NCBI RefSeq assembly: GCF_026262505.1
Contig: NC_067205.1
Coordinates: 13,764,001 to 13,828,000 of the forward strand
Length of the DNA stretch: 64,000 bases
Direction of reading: 5' to 3'
Origin: Trichomonas vaginalis G3
Lineage: Eukaryota; Parabasalia; Trichomonadida; Trichomonadidae
Positions 48,691 to 58,393 of this stretch are shown one piece after another. The notes below the pieces were generated by a model. It saw only the letters and a list, made by a program, of their open reading frames with translations. It did no database searches and was not told where the DNA came from. A program made the position numbers and the translations under genes. Positions within the stretch are counted from its first letter, which is position 1, and every line of letters begins with the position of its first letter.

Positions 48691-49548
48691 ATGTATAGAC
48701 AAATACCTTTAACTGTTGCGTTCAGTAGTGAAAACCCTGACGTCAAAATAAAGGGGAACAGAGTAACGTTTAAGTTTCCAACAGACTGGATTGTGAACAT
48801 AAATGAAGAGAAGTACATTGGCATAACATCTATGTATATAACACGTGCTTTCAGAAAGGTTGACTTTATACTTCAAGTCGAGATAGAAAATGACGAACAG
48901 TCTTTAAGCGCCCAAAACATTCACATATACAAATACTTTAAAGACGATACAACATTGCAACAATGTATGATTTCATTTAATGAGATGTTCGAGAAAAAGT
49001 TCAACATTGAAGTACAAACTTTACAGCCTTTACGTGAGTTTCTTGCACAACTGAAAGAAGAAGGTAGTCAGCCACAACTTATAGACTTTCATTATGAATT
49101 TAATGAAAATGAAGATGGAACTCATGACTGTCAATTCATTGTATTCTCACCATTCAATGAAGTCGCTAAAAAGAAAGAAAATCCATTACGTATAAGATTT
49201 CAAATCTCCGAACCAAGTGATGATTTTAAGAATGTTTTCAATTATGATGCAATGCTTCCGAGGAAAAATGAATTTTCAAAGATTGTAACACCTGGCATTT
49301 GGGATAGAAAGCAAGCAATACTTTACTCTAATATAGCCAAAGGCGTTGAAAATGAGTTCATTGGTCATACAAGAACTTCACCACTTCCTAACCCTAAATA
49401 CTATAAATTAACTGGCTTCAATCGTGAGTTTTGGATAGACATGTACTCCACTCATGACCATAAATGTCCAGTGTTCTTGCCTCCAGATGGGAAGGACTGT
49501 CTCTACATTGAAGCACAACTCTTAAACTCTACCATCGCAGTATTGTAA
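48691..49548 (+). CDS. Penton-like minor capsid candidate A (E2 copy, whole)
   Basis: 285 residues, unbroken: MYRQIPLTVAFSSENPDVKI, KGNRVTFKFPTDWIVNINEE, a central DCQFIVFSPFNEVAKKKE, then GIWDRKQAILYSNIAKGVEN and the terminal LPPDGKDCLYIEAQLLNSTI. This copy gives the best view of the family. It is paralogous to 16167-17047 over the last ~70 residues. As a beta-rich ~30 kDa protein beside the capsid gene it fits a vertex (penton) or other minor shell protein; the exact role is inferred. Confidence 0.6.
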   Translation: MYRQIPLTVAFSSENPDVKIKGNRVTFKFPTDWIVNINEEKYIGITSMYITRAFRKVDFILQVEIENDEQSLSAQNIHIYKYFKDDTTLQQCMISFNEMFEKKFNIEVQTLQPLREFLAQLKEEGSQPQLIDFHYEFNENEDGTHDCQFIVFSPFNEVAKKKENPLRIRFQISEPSDDFKNVFNYDAMLPRKNEFSKIVTPGIWDRKQAILYSNIAKGVENEFIGHTRTSPLPNPKYYKLTGFNREFWIDMYSTHDHKCPVFLPPDGKDCLYIEAQLLNSTIAVL

Positions 49549-49608
49549 AATCTACGCTAGCTTTATTTTTATCACAAATGACCTCATTGCTGACAAAAAT
49601 AAATGACC

Positions 49609-52600
49609 TCAGAACTTCAACTTACGAATAAAGCTTGTTTTAGTCGTTATTGAAAAGTTGAACTTTTCAGCAAAGCAAGGTTGACATGACTTACATAAGT
49701 CAAATCCAATCTCTTGACCATCATGAAGTGCTTTGTAAAGTTTCATTAAACTGAACTCAGAGTCTTTGTCATATGTTCCAACAGGTATGTGAATGTTCTT
49801 ATCTTCATTGTAATAGCATTGTATAGCTTCAGGAAACATTTCATTAGCGGTTAAAGCAATAACATCTTGCTTCACGCCTTTCATTCTGCAGTGAAATGCA
49901 ACTTCATTTAAATCGTTAGTGAGTAAGTCTATGTAGGTCTTCTTTCCACAGAAAATACTTTTATAAGCTAAACTTTGTTTTCCAGGTGTTATTTCTGCAA
50001 AGTCGCTATGAAATTGACCAAGGTTCTTTCCTATAAGTTCTCTACCGTATCTCTTCTTAAACTCTGCTGCAAGCTTTGGGATGTCTTCATTATATAAGTG
50101 CATACTGTCGGTATCCTGGTAAAAGATTTGAAGTCCCATGTCCTCTGCAGTACAGAATACTTCATTCATAATACGTTTTGACATAGACAGAATATTAACA
50201 CCAAGTGGACAGAAGTTAAAGTGTCTGCAAATGCTTTTCGTTAGCTTGAAAATAGTTTTATCTGAACCATCCAAACCTTCGAACTTCACTATATGGTTGT
50301 AATTTCTTATAGCATATCTTATAGCATCTTTGTCATCTACTATGGTTATTTTTGACTCAATAGGAGATAGAATAGTTTTGCCATAAATGCTGTTCAGAAT
50401 GAGTTTTATAATTTCTTGTAAGGGGTTTTCTTCTTTCTTATACTTTAACCTTAACTCAAACAACTTCTTTACTTCATCTCTTATTCTCATATCTCTGTTT
50501 CCATCGTAATAGTATCCTTGCAACACTTCACATTTGACACCTTGATATTTTATGAGGTCTTGTAATGTTATATGGTCAACATACATGAGACAGCAAGTGT
50601 TTGAACTTCTTGGAACGTTAAGTTCTGGATTTAGTTCAGGGTCGCAAACTATTAAATGAAAGTGTCTGGGTATACCAATCTCTGTTATCTTAATGAGAAC
50701 AAAGAAGCCAGACATAAACTTTTCACCAATGGGTTCCTTTTGGTCGTCATCGAATAAATGTCTCATGAGATACTCTGTGCTTAACATTTCTTCCTTCAAT
50801 ACTTTTGGAATACCTTCTAAAGTATAAAGTCTTGCTATAGCTGAAGGATATAATGAAACAGTGTCGAAGTCAGCAATGAGTTTCTTTTTGCTCTTTTGTT
50901 TCATGTTATCTGACAACATACATCTTCCACCTTGAATGCATCTCGAAATAAATTCTCTTGGTTTATTTGAGAGGTCATAAAGATTTCCATTCGGGAAGTA
51001 TACTCTGTTCTCAAACAATTTGTTAGCAATAGAACAAATACTAACGTAGTCATAAACGTTTAAATCAAACTCTTTCAATAAGTCATTGCGGAACTTTACA
51101 AAACCTTCTCTTAAAATTCTTACATCTTGTTTGCAGTAAAACGTGCTATATTTTTCTAAGTCGAAGTGGTTTTCATCTATTCTGCAACCTTTGATGGAAT
51201 CTATGTTCTTCATAAATGTATCTGCATCATGGATAAACTTACATGCTTCAGAAATGACACCAGTTCTGTTGTCATTTGCTAACAAAACACTGCTGTAGTA
51301 GTTATATGGAAATACTTCTTTCGGTCCTGTTTGTAAGTTAAACATAGCAGGAAATAGTTTAAGCTTCTTATTTATAACACTGTAAGAGTCTTTTATAATA
51401 ATTGCCCTCCTTTATATAAACCAGTTATTTGCATTGTTCGTGAACCTTTAATGATGGGAGTTCCTTTCACTTCTGTCATGTGTCTTAAGATGAAGTTTAT
51501 GTCATAACTGAGGTTATGGAAATATATTAAACTCTTGTCAGGAAGTCTTTCCAAAAATTCTGTTGCACAGTTTTGACCCCAAATACTTTCACTAACTGAA
51601 CCATCTTCACTGTCATAACAGATGTTAAAAGCTTTATGAAAGCCATCCGTACTACACTCAAAGTCAGCAAAGAAAACGTGCTCAGGTATGAACTTACATT
51701 TAGCTTTATTTACTTCTTTTGACTCTGCTTTCTTCTTCAGTTGTACACAATACTTTGGAGCATATGTCAAATCTTTAAATGGTGCAAGGTTCTGTTTATA
51801 TAAGTCAGTCGTATATGTGAAAAGTTCTCCATAAGAAATAGGTTCAAAATATTTGCACTCCCACAATGTTTTCATAACATCCCATACGGTGTAGTTCTAT
51901 CCATGCGAACTACATATTTATCTTCTCTCTTTGTATATATTTTCATCTGTGTTTTCAATGTTCATTCCACCACACTCCTTCAAGATTTCTATAGTTTCGA
52001 ATGAAATATGTTGTCATTGGAAGTCTTTCATTTAGCATGTAGTGGTCTTCAACAAGAAGTAAGTCAATAGTTCGAACAGTTTCACATTCTTTTGGTATGT
52101 ATCTCTTTATTTCATTATGTCTTGAGTCATTGAAGTAACCAATGGTAACATTAAATGCTATACCTGTTGCGTCAGAAATTTCTTGTACTTTACTTTGAGG
52201 AAAGTCTCTAACACGAATGACTTCTCTCATGTGGTCAATAGTTTCTTCATTTACTCCAGCCTGAATGCAAGCATAAACGAAAGCAGTTATCTTCTGTCAT
52301 AAGTGTTGCAGTTCTTTTGTTCAGTTCATTGAAGATTTGGTAGCGTTCAAGATTTATAGGTAATGTGCAAAGATACTTCCAGAACTGCCCGCTTCTCTTC
52401 TTATAAAACTTCTTTTCACCATTATCTTTCCAAAAGCTTTCTATAAGTGCTGGGTTTCCTGTTTGCTTAAGAGCTTCCAAAATGGCTTTCTGGTCATTTG
52501 TCAGTGTGCTTTCATCTCTATATGGTCTCTTTTTTGGTTTGCCTTTCTTTACATCTGACATCGTTAAGCCTTCATATTCTGTTAAATCATACATCTTTAT

Positions 52601-53521
52601 TTCAGTAAGATTCTTTATGTTTGTCAAGAAGAAGTCATAGTGCATTTCAACAATACCTGCAGCATTTGCTTCTATCTCTGATATAAAGTTCTCCTTCAAG
52701 AGCTGATGTAGTAATGTTCCAATATTATTGAGGTTTAACGTAGAACATTCATACTTTCCACCAAGTTTATAACATACCATCCATCTCTGTTGGGAGTTTA
52801 TTTTAATTTTCTCTAAGAGTCTCATGAAAACCTTACCAAAATGTTTGTGTAAGTAGTCTCTGTTTGGTTCATCTAAAGCTTCGATGTTAAAGTCAATGAG
52901 TCTATTGCCTGACTTCACATTCCTCTTCCTATTTTCTTCATCTTTCTTTAACCATCTCTCACCTTCTTTTGGTTTGTCGTCAATGGAACGAATGACATTA
53001 TTAGCTTTGCGAACTTGTTCTATAGCACTTTTAAACATCTCTTTCTCTGTTGTTTCAGTGTGTCATCTCTCTTTCGTGTTTCACCAACGTTTGCATTTGT
53101 TATGTCAAACATTTCTCTTCTTACTTCATGTGGTACAGCTCTTCTGTTTCACCAACGTTTGCATTTGTTATGTCAAACATCTCTTGACGAACGTCATGTG
53201 AAAGAGCTTTACGAGTATGACCAACGTTTGCATTTGTTATGTCAAACATTTCTCTTCTTACTTCATGAGGTATTGAACGTCTATGATATAAGTCAATAGC
53301 AACGTCATTTAAAGGAAATGCTCTTGCATGGACTTCGTCCTCGCCGCGTTGCGGCTTTATGAACTCATGAATTCTATCATAAGTTATTTCACCATTATAG
53401 TCATTGAGGATGTCAGCGAGTGCCTTTTTGTTTGTTGTGTAATGCTTTGCAACATCTATATTAGCTTCTGTAAGAAGTTGTTTTATTCCGAGTGTTCTAA
53501 CTTAGACAACTTCCGATACAT
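49609..53521 (-). pseudogene. Maverick family B DNA polymerase (E2 copy), broken
   Basis: Same length and order as 2556-6462. The longest intact stretch (49609-51345) shows motif A (DFDTVSLYPSAIARL), motif B (KLILNSIYGKTILSPI) and motif C (IFYQDTDSMHLYNED), with the exonuclease motif FYCKQDVRILREGF before them and AEKFNFSITTKTSFIRKLKF at the end. Another stretch shows ExoI (VFFADFECSTDGFHKAFN) and ExoII (NLSYDINFILRHM). The N-terminal part has the peptide repeats and a twin hairpin. It looks dead, with several breaks. In E2 it follows penton-like A directly, without the HNH gene. Confidence 0.9.
53330..53355 (-). repeat. 26-nt twin-hairpin micro-element, copy b in E2
   Basis: GGAC-TTC-GTCC, TC, GCCGC-GTT-GCGGC, identical to 6270-6295. 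The GC-rich stems have stayed perfect in both copies although the surrounding gene has diverged and decayed. Confidence 0.85.
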
Positions 53522-53610
53522 CTTTAGTAGGAAATAAAAAAATATTTTTGAAAAAATTAGATTAGATTTTTTTAAGTTATTTTTCAAAATAATTTAATAT
53601 TTTTATTTTA

Positions 53611-54082
53611 ATGAAACACATGCAAGATTGCAATTTTTTCATACAATGCTCTCGCTACTGTCATCAAGAATGAGTTCAATGGTGCTTCAAACGTTAATGT
53701 TATCTTTAACAAGAAGTTTGTGAAAGAATCTAAGTTCGGTCAGTATGTCAGACCATTAGCTATTGTCATTGACCGCAAACGTTATACTTCACAAGAGTTA
53801 GCAGTAGTTTTGAAACAAAAGAGTTTCTTCGTGAATGTCAAAGATACTCATTATACTATTATAAAGAACTCCAACATTGACTTCTTCAGTATTGCTATGA
53901 ATCTTTCCGAACAGAAAGAATATAAGAAGGGTGAAACAAATGTGAAATATTATTCTTCATCTCTGAAAACAATAACGAACAAAGATGTTATACAAAAGTT
54001 CTTACCAAAGGTTGAAGAAGCTTCTATTGACATTGACGAAGGAAGTGAAATGGTTGAAGAAATTGACCCTGACGTCATTTAA
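53611..54082 (+). pseudogene. Conserved Maverick protein, 157-residue type (E2 copy)
   Basis: Counterpart of 6553-7026. Residues after KESKFGQYVRPLAIVIDRKR match closely to the acidic end EEIDPDVI. It looks broken near the start. Unknown function, placed between the polymerase and KilA-N genes in both elements. Confidence 0.55.
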
Positions 54083-54149
54083 GCAAAAATATATTTTTGG
54101 TTAGTCTTCATATCGATATTTTACAACAATTCCCCAATGTATAAACTTT

Positions 54150-54317
54150 TCATACGCTTTTTTCATAAGCTTTATATACCTTCAGAAATTTTGCATAATC
54201 TTTAGAAGCATTTAGATATTGTTTAAATGCTTTGTATGTCTTCAGAAATTTTGCATAATCTTTTACATGTTGTTCGTTCTCTTCTTCTGTCATGAGTTCC
54301 GAATATTCTAAATTCAT
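54150..54317 (-). CDS. Small E2-specific frame with internal repeat
   Basis: 55 codons, MNLEYSELMTEEENEQHVKD, with two copies of KDYAKFLK-x-YKA. The two-fold repeat is also clear in the DNA (TTCAGAAATTTTGCATAATC at 54181 and 54241). It occupies the gap where E1 has a stem-loop instead. No family recognised; may be a recent local duplication. Confidence 0.4.
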   Translation of the reverse strand: MNLEYSELMTEEENEQHVKDYAKFLKTYKAFKQYLNASKDYAKFLKVYKAYEKSV

Positions 54318-54370
54318 GTTCTTTCATATGAGATAAAATTTTATAAAAAAAAAAATTAGCTTAGATTTTT

Positions 54371-55195
54371 TTATTCTTCCTCTTTGAAGTTATCGAAATA
54401 TTCTGTTATTTTTTCCTTCAGTAATGTTAAGTCTTCTTTGAATGTAAGTATTGTGCAACCTTTGATGTCATAGTGTGTTTGAGGAAGAGTATTTTTGACA
54501 ATTTCCTTTATTTGCTCATTCGGTGTCATTGAAATCGGTAAGTTTTCACGATAGAACCAGTTTCTGTCAGATTTGTAAATCTTAGCAAGGTCATAAAAGC
54601 TTTTGTTGTTTCTTCTGACTAAATGCAACATAACCATATCTCTATCTTCTTCTTTCTCCAACTCTTCAGTATATATCATATACTTATAACTCTTTTCCTT
54701 TCCTTTTGGTACCGAACGTGGTATTCTTTTCTGTATGCTTTTGTCTTTGGATTCAATGACTTCATCTTTTGCTTGAAGTTTCTTTTCCATCTCTCCACGT
54801 TCTTGTCTATGAATTTCGTCAAGAAGTCTGTAAACATGCCATGCATAACGAGGAGAAGCCCACATTGCAACTGCATTTACTAAAAGTCTATGAACATAAT
54901 AACCTCTTAAATTTATTGGCAAATTTTTACGATTTTCATGTGTTTTATGCAAGACCGAAAAAAGTCGGTCTAGAGAAATTTCACTCAAAAGTTCTTGTGT
55001 GCTTTGGTTTTTGAACCAGTCGTCTGCGTGTTTAGTGTCTGGAGCAAAACATGCTGTCAAAATACTTTGCATTTGGTACATATCGTCTTTGACCGAACGA
55101 ATGAGACGGAGTTGTTTGTTAAACTGAACCCACTCGTATTCTTCATTTATGGCTTCATGAACGATAGCAGTTGTTGTGTTCTCTGTTGTTGACAT
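54371..55195 (-). CDS. KilA-N domain protein with DUF3627-like C-terminus (E2 copy)
   Basis: About 274 residues from ATG 55195 (MSTTENTTTAIVHEAINEEY). KilA-N signature LLVNAVAMWASPRYAWHVYR, coiled coil (EKKLQAKDEVIESKDKSIQK), then YKYMIYTEELEKEEDRDMVM as in E1. The stretch ~60-110 differs strongly between copies and holds, at 54953-54972, an AGACCGA-aaaaag-TCGGTCT stem-loop, while E1 has a different stem-loop (CTCGG-TTTT-CCGAG) at the same place. DNA-binding regulator by family. Leader as at 7956. Confidence 0.8.
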   Translation of the reverse strand: MSTTENTTTAIVHEAINEEYEWVQFNKQLRLIRSVKDDMYQMQSILTACFAPDTKHADDWFKNQSTQELLSEISLDRLFSVLHKTHENRKNLPINLRGYYVHRLLVNAVAMWASPRYAWHVYRLLDEIHRQERGEMEKKLQAKDEVIESKDKSIQKRIPRSVPKGKEKSYKYMIYTEELEKEEDRDMVMLHLVRRNNKSFYDLAKIYKSDRNWFYRENLPISMTPNEQIKEIVKNTLPQTHYDIKGCTILTFKEDLTLLKEKITEYFDNFKEEE

Positions 55196-55560
55196 ATCTG
55201 TCCTTACATACAAATAAAAAAATAAATAAAATAAAACTAACTTTATTTTTCTGTGTTAAAGAAATGTTAAAAATTCAGGGTTACATATGTGAAAAGAAGT
55301 CACGAACAAATGAAGGTCATAAGATTCAGCACATAATTCTGAATTGAATGGTGTGTCATACATGTCAAGCCGTCAAGAATTGAAGGAGATACGAGGCTAT
55401 AAAGATTTTGGATATTTTCTGACACACACCCTGAGGGAAAAGTGACAAAACACGACGATAGAAAAAAGTGACAAAATGAGAGAAAGTTGTTCCCCGACCA
55501 AAATGCAATCATGTTGAAAAAGTGACATTTGTAAAGTTAGACGATAGGATTTCCTGAAAA
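55196..55560. other. E2-specific non-coding stretch
   Basis: After ~55262 this DNA has no counterpart in E1. It contains several AAAAGTGACA words (55439, 55466, 55519). No gene seen. Confidence 0.5.
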
Positions 55561-55812
55561 AAGTGCAAGACTTGTTTTTTCTTGAAAAAATTTGTCTTGA
55601 AAAAATACAAGACTTGTTCTGAAAAAATACAAGACTTGTTCTGAAAAAATACAAGACTTGTCTTGAATCAGGACAATTGTTCTCAAATTTGAGAACTTTA
55701 CAAGAAAAACTGACTAAAAAGTGCAAGACTTGTTCTGAATCAGGACAAGATTTGTCTTGAAAAAATACAAGACTTGTTCTGAAAAAATACAAGACTTGTC
55801 TTGAATCAGGAC
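55561..55812 (+). repeat. 22-bp direct repeats with CAAGACTTGT palindromes (E2 only)
   Basis: About eight copies of AAATACAAGACTTGTTCTG-type units, 22 bp apart where regular, interspersed with TCTTGAATCAGGACAA and a CTCAAATTTGAG palindrome. Each CAAGACTTG is a near-palindrome. It could be a protein-binding array or a replication signal; nothing comparable in E1. Confidence 0.75.
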
Positions 55813-56046
55813 AAAACTTTACAAAATGTAAACTTTACATAACCGTTTCTATCGTACATGATATTTAGTTGACATTGTAAACTATCTTCATGTAAAGTAT
55901 GGCGGTTTGAAACCGTCGGGAACCTTCACTTTTTTGACGAACTTTCCGCAGCAATTTTTAAAATTTGTGAAAACTCAACGGTTTGACACGTGCCATATGT
56001 CATTTTACTCAGAATTTTGTGCTGAATTCAGCAAAAATAATGTTTA

Positions 56047-56096
56047 TGTTAGCATGTTAGATCTAACACGTTTTCTAACCTCTTTTCTAACATAAC
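56047..56096 (+). repeat. 12-bp iteron array, left side of cassette in E2
   Basis: GTTAGATCTAAC, then TCTAACACGTTT (56062), TCTAACCTCTTT (56074) and TCTAACA. ACGTTT core, as in the other E2 arrays. Confidence 0.78.
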
Positions 56097-56099
56097 TAT

Positions 56100-57038
56100 T
56101 TACAAGCGTTTTACATGGTATATGTTGCGATGGTTCATGACTTTAAACAGTTTTGTAGCTTCTATTTCTTCTTTTAGTACATCGAATGTTTTAACAATGC
56201 CGAAGGTTTCTTTATATTTCTTCTTGACGTCAGATAGAAGGAAATCGTCAGCAGTTGGATAATTTTTGTTCAGAAATGCTAACATGTCCATTTTATCTTC
56301 TGCTGGCTTTTCTACTTCTTTCTTTAAATCTGCATAGTCGTTTCTCATTCTTTCTATCTCTTTGACGGAGTAGTTATATTTCCTCATCGCTGCCTTACAT
56401 TTTGAACATTGCGGGTTCATTTTTGCGTTATACATTGAAATTTGACCTGCTAAAACAACTAAGGCGTCAATTGCTCTCTTCATCTCAAACATAGCGGGTC
56501 TTAGTTGTTCGTTCCATACTTTGCCTCTTCTATCTTTATCTCTTATTTCCCAAACACATTCAGCAACTAATGAAACAAAGTTATCGTAGGTCTTAAATTC
56601 TTCAGATTTATATATGTCAGAAACATTCTTATAAACCATGTCGCAATCTTTGTCCATAACTTTATGGTTGCAATGAAAACCAAGGAATTCATAATTTACT
56701 TTACGTATGAACTTCTTTATTTCTACTGAGTCAGTTGTTTTGACTTCAATTTCGTCGAATTCAGGAATAGTTAGTTTTTGTTGTTGGATTTCAGGCAATT
56801 TGGGTAAATGGTCAATAATGTCCTGCATTTCATAAAGATACTGTTCATTTGTTTCATCTTTCGCACTACAGTCTAAATTACTTGTTAAAAGTTCTTGCTT
56901 TATCTTCTGGATTTTTGTTTCGAAAGTATATGAAGAAGGAATGAAGCTTTTCATCTCTACTAACATAGATGTTGGATTCATGACTAACGAGTTTGGTGCT
57001 GTAGTTTGAATTGTTGTTGTGCCGATTGTTGAAATCAT
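56100..57038 (-). CDS. Cassette gene of E2: 312-residue helical protein
   Basis: Start MISTIGTTTIQTTAPNSLVM. Mostly helical, with FIRKVNYEFLGFHCNHKVMD, a C-x2-C pair (NPQCSKCKAAMRKYNYSVKE) that could bind zinc with nearby Cys/His, a coiled coil (EIERMRNDYADLKKEVEKPA), and an end reading NHRNIYHVKRL. No KilA-N signature. It fills the slot between two inverted iteron arrays where E1 has a KilA-N gene, and it uses the same leader (GTATGTAAAGAT then ATG). No family recognised with confidence. Confidence 0.6.
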   Translation of the reverse strand: MISTIGTTTIQTTAPNSLVMNPTSMLVEMKSFIPSSYTFETKIQKIKQELLTSNLDCSAKDETNEQYLYEMQDIIDHLPKLPEIQQQKLTIPEFDEIEVKTTDSVEIKKFIRKVNYEFLGFHCNHKVMDKDCDMVYKNVSDIYKSEEFKTYDNFVSLVAECVWEIRDKDRRGKVWNEQLRPAMFEMKRAIDALVVLAGQISMYNAKMNPQCSKCKAAMRKYNYSVKEIERMRNDYADLKKEVEKPAEDKMDMLAFLNKNYPTADDFLLSDVKKKYKETFGIVKTFDVLKEEIEATKLFKVMNHRNIYHVKRL

Positions 57039-57140
57039 ATCTTTACATACAAGATAAAAATTTTTCTTAGAAAAAAATTAGCGTTATTTTTCTTTCATAA
57101 GGAAATGTCAAAAATTCATGATTTTCGAGAGTTTTAGACC

Positions 57141-57188
57141 ATGTTAGAAAAGTGGTTAGAAAACGTGTTAGATCTAACATTCTAACAT
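57141..57188 (-). repeat. 12-bp iteron array, right side of cassette in E2
   Basis: Minus strand: GTTAGATCTAAC, TCTAACACGTTT, TCTAACCACTTT, TCTAACA. The inverted partner of the array at 56047. Confidence 0.78.
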
Positions 57189-57277
57189 AAACATTATTTT
57201 TTGGTGTAAATAAATGGTACCATTAATGATATCATGACTGTTCTCATTCATGTCTGATTTACATCTAATGAAAAAGT

Positions 57278-58363
57278 TTAGAAGAATTTTCTTATTCTTT
57301 CTGGCATATTTTTGTCTTTCCAGTACTCCCGCTCTAATGGTCCCAGATGTGTTGGCTTCGACTCTCTCAAGTTCTTAGATGGTATAACATCTTCAACGCC
57401 TCCTTCATATCTTACTTTATAAGTGTCATCGTTTGTGTTATAGCCAAGTATTTCAATAACCACTCCTCGCTTTGCTTCGTCAATGGTTTCAGCAAGTTTG
57501 CCATTACTACTTTCGACTAATTTGTGATGAGGATAAAATGCAATGGAGTCGTCAGCAGCTTTTATAAGATATCCATTACCTTGCGTAGAGTCTACGATAT
57601 AATAGTTTCTACTTAACCTTAAACGTTTCTTTGTCAACGGTTTGTCGTCAAGAACTACACGAACTTTTGTACCAGGAATGAGGGTAAATTGTGTTGAATT
57701 TCTGATATTTTGTGTTTGGCTTCGTTTCTTTTGTATATACTTTTCTTCTTGTTGTTGTGTCATTGAATTTGGTGTATGTCCTGTTGTAGAATGTGTTGAG
57801 GAATTATATACTTCGAGAAAATGTTTCATTGTTTCTTCGGTAAAGTCTCGCTCTTGATTTAAATCTCTGAGAGTCCTTATGAAGCGGTTTATGATGCCGA
57901 GTATGTTATGGTTATGGTCTTCAGTAGTGTAGTGAGTTATGTTATGCTTAATGAGAAATTCTGTGATTTCATTGCTGAGGTATGCACTGTCTTGGTCTGA
58001 TGTTAAAGTACTTGGGTTATGTTCTGCTACAAACTTTTGTAAAACTCTTAACACTTCACGAGTTCCTTTATTTTTCATTGGATATGCATATGCTTTACGA
58101 GTGTTAACATTTATGAAGATGAGGAATGGTTTATGTCCTCCTTTTCTGCTTTGAATGAGAGTGTCAAATTGGTATGCGTCAGGAGTGTTGGAGTAAATTG
58201 GTAAAAAGTAGTCGTAAGGGTTTATTTTTGTTTGATGTACAACATTTTTGTCAAAGAACCTTTTCACTTCAGCTCTGTTAGTAAATCCCCAACTCTTTGC
58301 AGCTTCATTGAATTTCTTAAATGACCTCCATGGATGTTGTTCGAATACTTCTTTCAAGCTCAT
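57278..58363 (-). CDS. Maverick retroviral-type integrase (E2 copy)
   Basis: 361 residues, whole, differing from the E1 integrase at about ten positions only. Same RVE core (AYQFDTLIQSRKGGHKPFLI, TLTSDQDSAYLSNEITEFL) and chromo-like C-terminus (YKVRYEGGVEDVIPSKNLRE). The close match is the best sign that E1 and E2 separated recently. It follows the fibre gene in the same direction, with the AGAATAAAA leader. Confidence 0.93.
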   Translation of the reverse strand: MSLKEVFEQHPWRSFKKFNEAAKSWGFTNRAEVKRFFDKNVVHQTKINPYDYFLPIYSNTPDAYQFDTLIQSRKGGHKPFLIFINVNTRKAYAYPMKNKGTREVLRVLQKFVAEHNPSTLTSDQDSAYLSNEITEFLIKHNITHYTTEDHNHNILGIINRFIRTLRDLNQERDFTEETMKHFLEVYNSSTHSTTGHTPNSMTQQQEEKYIQKKRSQTQNIRNSTQFTLIPGTKVRVVLDDKPLTKKRLRLSRNYYIVDSTQGNGYLIKAADDSIAFYPHHKLVESSNGKLAETIDEAKRGVVIEILGYNTNDDTYKVRYEGGVEDVIPSKNLRESKPTHLGPLEREYWKDKNMPERIRKFF

Positions 58364-58393
58364 TTATGTAAAGTTAAAGATTTTATTCTAGGC

